In this document: positions 57,421-64,000 of the stretch, piece after piece | Position numbering within the stretch: position 1 is the first letter of the stretch | Layout of the letters: every line of letters begins with the position of its first letter | NCBI GenBank assembly: GCA_016801885.1 | Contig: CM028885.1 | Location: 1,672,955 to 1,736,954, forward strand | From: Toxotes chatareus | Taxonomy: Eukaryota; Chordata; Actinopteri; Toxotidae | DNA length: 64,000 nt | Direction of reading: 5' to 3' | Notes under the pieces: model-generated | The model's input: the letters and a program-made list of their open reading frames with translations, nothing else | Database searches by the model: none | What the model was told of the DNA's origin: nothing | Translations under genes and position numbers: made by a program

Positions 57421-59000
57421 TCAAAATAAAGGATTTGAGGTTAATTAAAAATAGTGACGGGTTTATTCGGCTGTAAGGGACTGTGTATACTGAAAGTCAT
57501 CTCAGTAAATTGGCCAGGAAATCGCCAAATTTGTTTCCTGAAAATGTATGGAAAACACACGGGTAGTATACTTTTTTTTTCTTTTTAGGTGGCTCTCTCC
57601 TTTTGAGACTTGCACACTGTGGAATAAAATAAATCCATTTTAAAATCACTGAGCAGCACCACATTTAATTCAAAGACAAGCCTTCTCACATTTTATACAG
57701 ATTTTATTACAATACTTCTAATTGCAGTGAAGCTGTTAAGAGTTGTCAAAAATGAGCATAATTGTGTTTTTATTTTGAAATTAAGCCCTGAAGCAAGAAG
57801 CGGTCATCTTCTGAGATCTGCATCTTTTCTCTCTTTACGACAGACTCAGGCACAGGCTGTCAGTGGCTCTTACCTGTTCCTAGTATACATACTGAATTCA
57901 ATTTTGTACAATTTTAAATTGCATTCGATTACATTCAGTTAAAGTTAAAAAGCTTTGGACATATTGAGAAAATATGACATTTATTCTCATTTAAAATGTG
58001 AATATGCGCAGTTGTGAAATTCTAAATAAAGGATTAATCTGAAATCACATATCATTGTATAAATTGATCGGCTGTCCCTCAGGTGGTTCAGATCAGACTT
58101 ACACCACAAAGGAAAATATGAAACAGTGTAAATCAGCTTAAATATATTTCATGTATTGGTCAAATTGGTCACTGTCATTTGTTAAATTAAACGGTGTCCT
58201 CGGTATGGCCTGTATTCTGTCTGCATGTAGTTCCCACACAGTGGGACAGCAGTGTCAGCGCTCTGTTCGAAGCTCCTCCCATTATCCTGGCACACTTGAA
58301 TCACTTCATCAGACATGGAGCGGTGCTCTGCTCTGACTGCTGCGATGTCCATATGCTTCTATTTCCTACTCACCGCTACTACTACTACGACTACTACACA
58401 TGCACCAGTGTAAAGCTAACCAACACTCGTAACCACAATAATACCAGAACTCCTACACTTGGCCTTCAGAATAAATGCGTGACTTGTAGAGGAGGAGCTG
58501 GCTTCATGGACCAGTGCAAGATTCACCAGTGCAAATTTGAGAAATTAAATTAAGGTCTCTCTTTTCATCCTCTACAACGAAGTGAAAGTTCATGGCTGAC
58601 ACAAAAACAGTAGTATTAAAAAACTACTACAGCTTTTTTCCGACCGTATCTCAGGGTCGTCGTGACAACTGATCAAATTCTGCACACCGAGTTTAAAGCT
58701 CTGTGAAAAGGTGGGGAATTTTGTTCAAGTAATGTTTCTAATGTCAAGAACAAACTTTAATTCTCAACAACCCCAAACGGATACGCTTGACATTATCAGC
58801 TCTGATTGTTAACTGCTGTAGCCGTTTGTTTGTTTGTTTTTGTATGCTTTAATTTTGAAGGTTGTTGCCGGAAGTCTTTCATGTTAGTGTCTCGGGTTTG
58901 GGCATCACATACGCACACGCGTACACACACTAAGAGGGCTGTAGTGTATGCAGTTCGAATAAGGAGAAAGCCATAGTGAGGATATGAATCAAGAGCTAAC
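57421..59000. other. Intergenic DNA between the divergent cyclase and phc2 genes
   Basis: AT-rich. An open frame at 58194-58553 (119 codons, ending with several Cys) has no recognisable domain, and I do not call it a gene. Confidence 0.4.
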
Positions 59001-59029
59001 TTTGCGTGTCCTCGTGTAACGGGGTGGGC

Positions 59030-59228
59030 CTGCGCCTCGTTTAGCTGCTTAAATAATTGTCAGTATTAAAGTGGCGGACTGACTCCTCGCCGTTTTGGCG
59101 GAGGGAGTGGAAGTAAATGAAAGCGTTGTTTGGAGCCGTTGAACAAAGAGCTTTTCTTCCCTCTACCATTGTTACGGAGCGGAGCGCCTATTTTCTAACT
59201 GATTCAGAGGTGGTTTGAGACTGTAAAA
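59030..59228 (+). promoter_or_regulatory. phc2: Probable phc2 promoter and non-coding first exon
   Basis: The sequence becomes GC/CpG-richer and contains GGGGTGGGCC and GGAGCGGAGCGCC. It ends in a good donor, AAAA|gtaagc (donor at 59229). The next acceptor is TTGACAG|G just before the phc2 start codon. The exact start is not defined. Confidence 0.45.
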
Positions 59229-59713
59229 GTAAGCTAACTACTCTGAAGTTCGTCTGTTTTTAGAAAGGGGGGGTGGGGGCGGGGGGGCACGAAAACTTGG
59301 GTTTTAATGCTGTGTGGTTTAATTCATTCACATAAACAACTAACAAATCCCTTTAACCGCTGGCTAAATTTGATTTGATACAAGGCTAGCTGGAACTTTA
59401 CTCAACGTTCATATTGGCAGATAAACTAAGGCAGTGAATGGATTTAGTGTCCACTAACCTCCACTATTTCATTTGTTGCAATTTAATGGGAAACAAGGAA
59501 ACTTTCTTGTGGATAGCGAGTTATGATTTAACTGGCGTATTAACGTCGAATAAGTTAGCTAGCTGTTATAATTCTTGAATACCGGCCAACTGCATAATAA
59601 GCTATTTTGCTGAGCGTTTCAAGGTCCAGCTGTGTACGGCAGGCACTGAATCTGTCATTTCTGTTTTAATAATCAGTGCTAGGTTTGAAGCTCATGGGTC
59701 TCCACAACAACAA

Positions 59714-59736
59714 TACACACACACACACACACACAC
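59714..59736. repeat. (AC)n microsatellite
   Basis: A short AC run in the first phc2 intron. A (CAA)n run follows at about 59822-59847. Confidence 0.9.
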
Positions 59737-60260
59737 GTCGTTAGCCTAACGCGCTGCTCCTATGTACAGATTGTCATGCCAGCCATTCTACTGTCCACCT
59801 GTCCAGGGCTGTCTGCCTCATTACAACAACAACAACAACAACAACAATAATTCCATTCAAAAAGGACTGTGACACACTGGGAGCTGTTCTTTACACAGGC
59901 ACGCATTAAAGCTCCTGTCGCACTGACTCTCACTGTGAACAACTACATGCAGAAAGTTTGGCGAAGAAATAAAGTTAGCTAATTCCAAAAGCAGACATTT
60001 AATCAGAAAAATGCTGCTTTAATGAATTATTTCTATTGAGTGGTACTTAAGGAGTCAAAATACAACTTGTCATTTAACAAGCAAAATTATAGTAACACTG
60101 TTCTTTTTCCAAAGCACTGGGAGCATTAAACTGTCACATTTGAATGATTTGAGTTTGAACAGCAGTTATTGGGAGGGCTGGTCAGGTCCATGGGGCCAGC
60201 TCTTGTTGAATTTGCCATGCTGCTTTTGTTGACAGGTGAGGGGCGGCCTGTGCTCCAGTC

Positions 60261-63200
60261 ATGACCTCTGGGAATGGGAACACTAACAGCAGCCAACACA
60301 GCGGAGAGAGCAAACCAGCCCAGGCCCTAGTCAAGACCCACATCCTCACCCATCTGATAGAAGGCTTTGTCATCCAGGAGGGTGCTGAGCCTTTTCCTGT
60401 GAGTACTGGAGCTCTGCCTGCATCTGCCTGTACAGTGACTAACACACACACACAGACACAGAATATTTTCATTGTATGGCAGGGACTTGACTACCCAGGT
60501 AACTCAAAAACAGCTCTAGTCAAATTGACCAAGATTTAAGACTTATCTTTTTCACTTATTTACTCACTTATGTATTTTTTCAAGTGGAAAAGGTACGTAA
60601 GAGTATTTTACTGGCAAAAAAAGCAACAGCTGTTTCCCTTTCCGACTAGTTACATTCGTTTAGGGTATCAAGGAGCCACGTTCACATTTTCAGAGACACA
60701 ATTTTTAGACGCAGGAAAACAGCACACCTGAGTCTACCTGTCGTTCTTTGCTTTTGCTGTTGCTCAGCTCTGATGCAATCAGTGAATGCAAAGAGAAAGA
60801 ACTTTAACTGACAGCTCGGGTTTAAAGCACACCTTTTAACCTCCATGTTTTTCAGAAACCTGTCTGTGGTCCTTTTCATCATGAATAGTTGCAGAAGCTA
60901 TGGAACCAAAGCAACTGAATTCAGGATCTAAACTCAGGAGCAAGGAGCCAGAGCACATTTTACATTGTGTTCTAATAGTGTTCTGTCCTTTGCAGTGGTA
61001 TCAGCTGCTGTATTAATGTCTGTTTTCTGTCTGCAGGTAGAACGTCCATCTTTCTCAATTGAGAGCCTAAGGAGAAACACAGTAGACTCAAAGATGGATG
61101 GAGTCTCACCAAAGGGTAAAGTTCTTCAGATTCTTTAATATTGTTTCAGTTCTCAGACCAGTAGCACAGCTTCATTATTTCTGTATCAGAGTGTGGTTAA
61201 CATGGGGGGACTGACATTTCTTCTGTCCATATACAAATGTGATATTGTATAAAACACAATGTTGTCACAGGACTGCACCTTCTCCCTCTGTCAAGATATC
61301 TGCTGTGTGTCTGGTTGGTTCATCATATTGAACTTGCAGCAACCAGTCAGGATGCTGCACTTTTGCAGGTTGCTCAGACAACAGATTCATGTCTGTCAAC
61401 ATTATAATCTGGACATGTTGCACTGCTTAGTACTTGTCCCAACGCAGATGTGTTTTCTGCAGATGTTGTTGATAATGGTACCTCTGCCATGTGTCAGGTG
61501 TTTGTCCTTGTTCAGCTGACCTTGTTTTGACTCTGTTCCCTCAGAGCTAAAGACCCAGCAGGAGCCCATGCTGACCTGTGAGCTGTGTGGCAGGGTGATT
61601 TTGCCTACATCTTCAAAAGGTCTAAGAGGTTCTGTTCCACAGTGTGTGCCAAACGGTGAGACCTGTTAACAAAGACATTCCTGTCTCTTCATTTGTTTCA
61701 TTTCCATAGTTCACCCTGTGGTGGAAATGAGCGATGCCCCAATGTTCAGAATGTGACTCCTGAAACTGATGTGAAGCAGTCAGCTACAGAGCTGACGTCT
61801 CAGTGTGTTGTTGAATTTAGAAAAAAAAAAAAAAATTCTAAATTCAACAAAGTGTCCATGTAGTAAATAACATCTTATCTTATCACAGTGCCAGATGTCC
61901 CCAGCTTGTTTCATCAGGATTTCTCTAAGACAGCTTGAGCCATTCTTTCCTGCTAAACCCTGTCCTTTGCTAAGTGTTTTGATTGATGGCGGCCATGTTT
62001 TTTTGACCAGTCTTACTCATTAATTATAGAATTGTCCAGGAGTTTTTTTTTTTTTTTTGTAGAGGACACAGAGCTGGACTTGTAGTGGACTTATAGTGTG
62101 AGGTGCGTAACCTTTCCAAGTTTTCATTTTCGGGCCTTAATTACAGCGCCACCTTCTGGCTGATTGGGCTCATGTTTCTTGGGAAGCTTTTGCACATCAT
62201 TTCCAGTTACTGGCCCAAATTTCAGGTTTCAGGGTTTCAGTTCAATTCAGAATTTGAACCCTAATGACCTTGCTTCATCATCAAGCCGTGCTCTTTAAGT
62301 TTCAGCTCACCATGTTTACTTAATTTGTAGCTACAACGTGGGATGCACAAAGAGAATGGGTCTCTTCCCAAACCGCAAAACCACCCTGGAGAACATGAAG
62401 AAACAAAGAGCACTGAATGGAAACCACAAAAACTCCAGTTTAGAGTCTAAAAAGAAGGTGAGACAGCTTTTAACATTTAATTTATTCCTTATCTCAGTAA
62501 AAGTAAAGGATAACTGGCCCCTGTATGTAGCAGGAAAACTTGCACCCTCCTGAAATCAGTTCAGTATGGATGTGATCTGTCCTCTGTATGTGACTAATAG
62601 CTGTTATCTCACTTCACTGGATCATGTCATCACATCAGAGACAGATGTTTTCCTCCTGTAAAGTGTTGTATTTGAAGCCCTCTGAATCTGAGACTGCTCT
62701 CTGTCTGTGCAGAAGCCTGCTGCTGCTCTGTCCACTGGTCACTCTGTCCACCCTGCACAGGGAGAGTCCAGCCAATGTTCAGACTTGTCTGGCTACAAGA
62801 AACCCCCGTCCCCCCTGTCAGCCAGCCAGCGGGTGCCTGCGGTTCAAGGCTCTGAGCTTCCCCTGCTGCCCCACAACTTCCTGCCCAGTGATCCCGGCCA
62901 GTGGAACATAGAGGACGTCTACGAGTTCATCTCCTCTCTGCCAGGTGGGCCCTGCCTCCACGGTCCCTCCGTCACATTTGTCCAGATGTAGTTCAGATGT
63001 TTACTTTCACCTTTGCCTTTGATAGTGAGAGTGTCTTAGAGCTGAGAGCTGTTTAGTTGGTTCCATACAGATTATTTTAACAGCATGGAAATAAAGTTTA
63101 GTTGAAAAGTGAATGCAGATGACTGTGATGGTGGTTATCATTGGTCCGGTGGAGTCTTCAGTGCAGAGCGGTAGTGTGAGCTGACTGTCGGGGCTTTGTG

Positions 63201-63362
63201 GCTGCAGGTTGTCTGGAGATCGCTGAGGAGTTCCGCTCTCAGGAGATCGACGGACAGGCCCTGCTGCTGCTGAAGGAGGACCACCTCATGGGAACCATGA
63301 ACATCAAACTGGGCCCTGCACTCAAGATCTTTGCCCAGATTAGCATGCTCAAAGACTCATAG
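60261..63362 (+). CDS. phc2: Polyhomeotic-like protein 2, short form (frameshifted as read)
   Basis: PHC2 is a subunit of Polycomb repressive complex 1 that polymerises through its SAM domain. Six coding exons, 60261-60398, 61037-61115, 61545-61655, 62331-62457, 62713-62944 and 63208-63362, match the short mammalian isoform. It begins MTSGNGN, then HILTHLIEGFVIQEGAEPFP (homology domain II). The FCS zinc finger starts CELCGRV and continues FKRSKRFC and CAKRYNVGCTKR. The SAM domain is WNIEDVYEFISSLPG, EEFRSQEIDGQALLLLKEDH, MNIKLGPALKI. In exon 61545-61655 one base is missing after the GRV codons (near 61597). As read, translation leaves frame there and stops at 62396-62398 after 131 residues; the full frame would give 280. 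The other five exons are clean, so I favour a sequence error or a recent allele over an old pseudogene. The glutamine-rich N-terminal half of the long isoform is not in the window. Confidence 0.93.
61811..61855. repeat. 15-bp inverted repeat around a poly-A loop
   Basis: TTGTTGAATTTAGAA and its exact reverse complement flank an A run in phc2 intron 3. Confidence 0.85.
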
Positions 63363-63376
63363 CCCATCTCACTCCT

Positions 63377-63425
<49 letters not shown>

Positions 63426-64000
63426 GCTCAGGATCCTACGTGTGAGCTAAGACTGACTGGGCCAGAATAGTTGTGCTTGGGTGTTTTGTCTCGTCTGCTG
63501 AACACAGGGACGTCAGCTGGGACGTCAGCTGGAACTGTCTGACTCACCTTTGACTCTGATAACTTCACCCTGACACTACACTAAAACTCCACCCCATAGT
63601 TTGACAGGAGCCGTGTGTTAGGTAGGCTGTGTTGAGGAGAGCACTGGATGGTAAACGTCTTTTTAGAGACTCAAAAGGAGGCAAAAATGACATCAGGCAG
63701 GTGCAAGGTAAGACATTTTTTTTGTTTGTTTGTTTTTAGACAGAGAAAGGTCTCTTCCACTAAAGTCAATACAAACCATGTAAAATCAAAGATGCTGAAT
63801 GAAGGAGAAAGAAGGAATATCAAGCAGGATCCAATCAAGATCCAATCTCCCTCTCTGAAGCTTTTTTTTTTTTTTTTGCCACAGCTTTCTCAACCACATC
63901 CCATGGTCTTCATCAGCGGACTGATGAGACTGTGCGTGTTGTTTTCTTTTAGTTTGTTCATTTTTCATGTGGTGCTCAGTGAACGAAGCGCTGAGAGCTC
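63363..64000 (+). other. phc2: phc2 3' UTR, continuing past the window
   Basis: It contains a CA microsatellite (63379-63421) and a poly-T tract (63861-63876). No clear poly(A) signal was assigned before the window ends. Confidence 0.5.
63379..63421. repeat. (CA)n microsatellite
   Basis: A CA run of about 42 bp, 17 nt after the phc2 stop codon. Confidence 0.95.

Noticed and set aside
58194..58553. 119-codon frame between the cyclase and phc2
   Set aside because: No domain, no splice or promoter context, simple-sequence Tyr/Thr stretches.

Overview
The window is vertebrate nuclear DNA, almost certainly from a ray-finned (teleost) fish. Genes are split into many short GT-AG exons, proteins closely match vertebrate families, CA/GT microsatellites are frequent, and relics of typical fish transposons (Tc1, L1-like, L2-like) lie in the introns. 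I placed exon borders by reading frame, splice signal and family similarity; in every gene except phc2 the exon phases close exactly from first to last exon.

Layout. (1) 909-1666 (+): the last two coding exons of ndufb11, a complex I accessory subunit. (2) 2836-19392 (+): the whole rtel1 helicase gene, 33 coding exons and 1180 residues; its introns 17 and 23 hold a 27-bp minisatellite. (3) 20227-26281 (+): icmt, the CaaX-protein carboxyl methyltransferase, five exons, with LINE relics in introns 2 and 3, followed by a probable long 3' UTR. (4) 31090-32760: a repeat-derived stretch with a THAP-like exon and a tandem duplication. (5) 32963-35660 (+): rpl22, with a TOP-type promoter. (6) 37182-44037 (-): rcc2, convergent with rpl22. 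(7) 47472-57263 (-): a 734-residue membrane guanylate cyclase with two transmembrane segments around a helical, N-glycosylatable ectodomain and an intact catalytic domain. (8) 60261-63362 (+): the short form of polyhomeotic phc2, which reads with a one-base frameshift in its FCS zinc finger.

The genes are unrelated in function (respiration, telomere and replication maintenance, prenyl-protein maturation, translation, chromosome segregation, cGMP signalling, Polycomb silencing) and form an ordinary vertebrate gene row, not a pathway cluster. I found no tRNA, rRNA, CRISPR or prokaryotic element. The points most worth following are the rtel1 minisatellite whose every unit looks like a 3' splice site, the receptor-like guanylate cyclase, and the phc2 frameshift.
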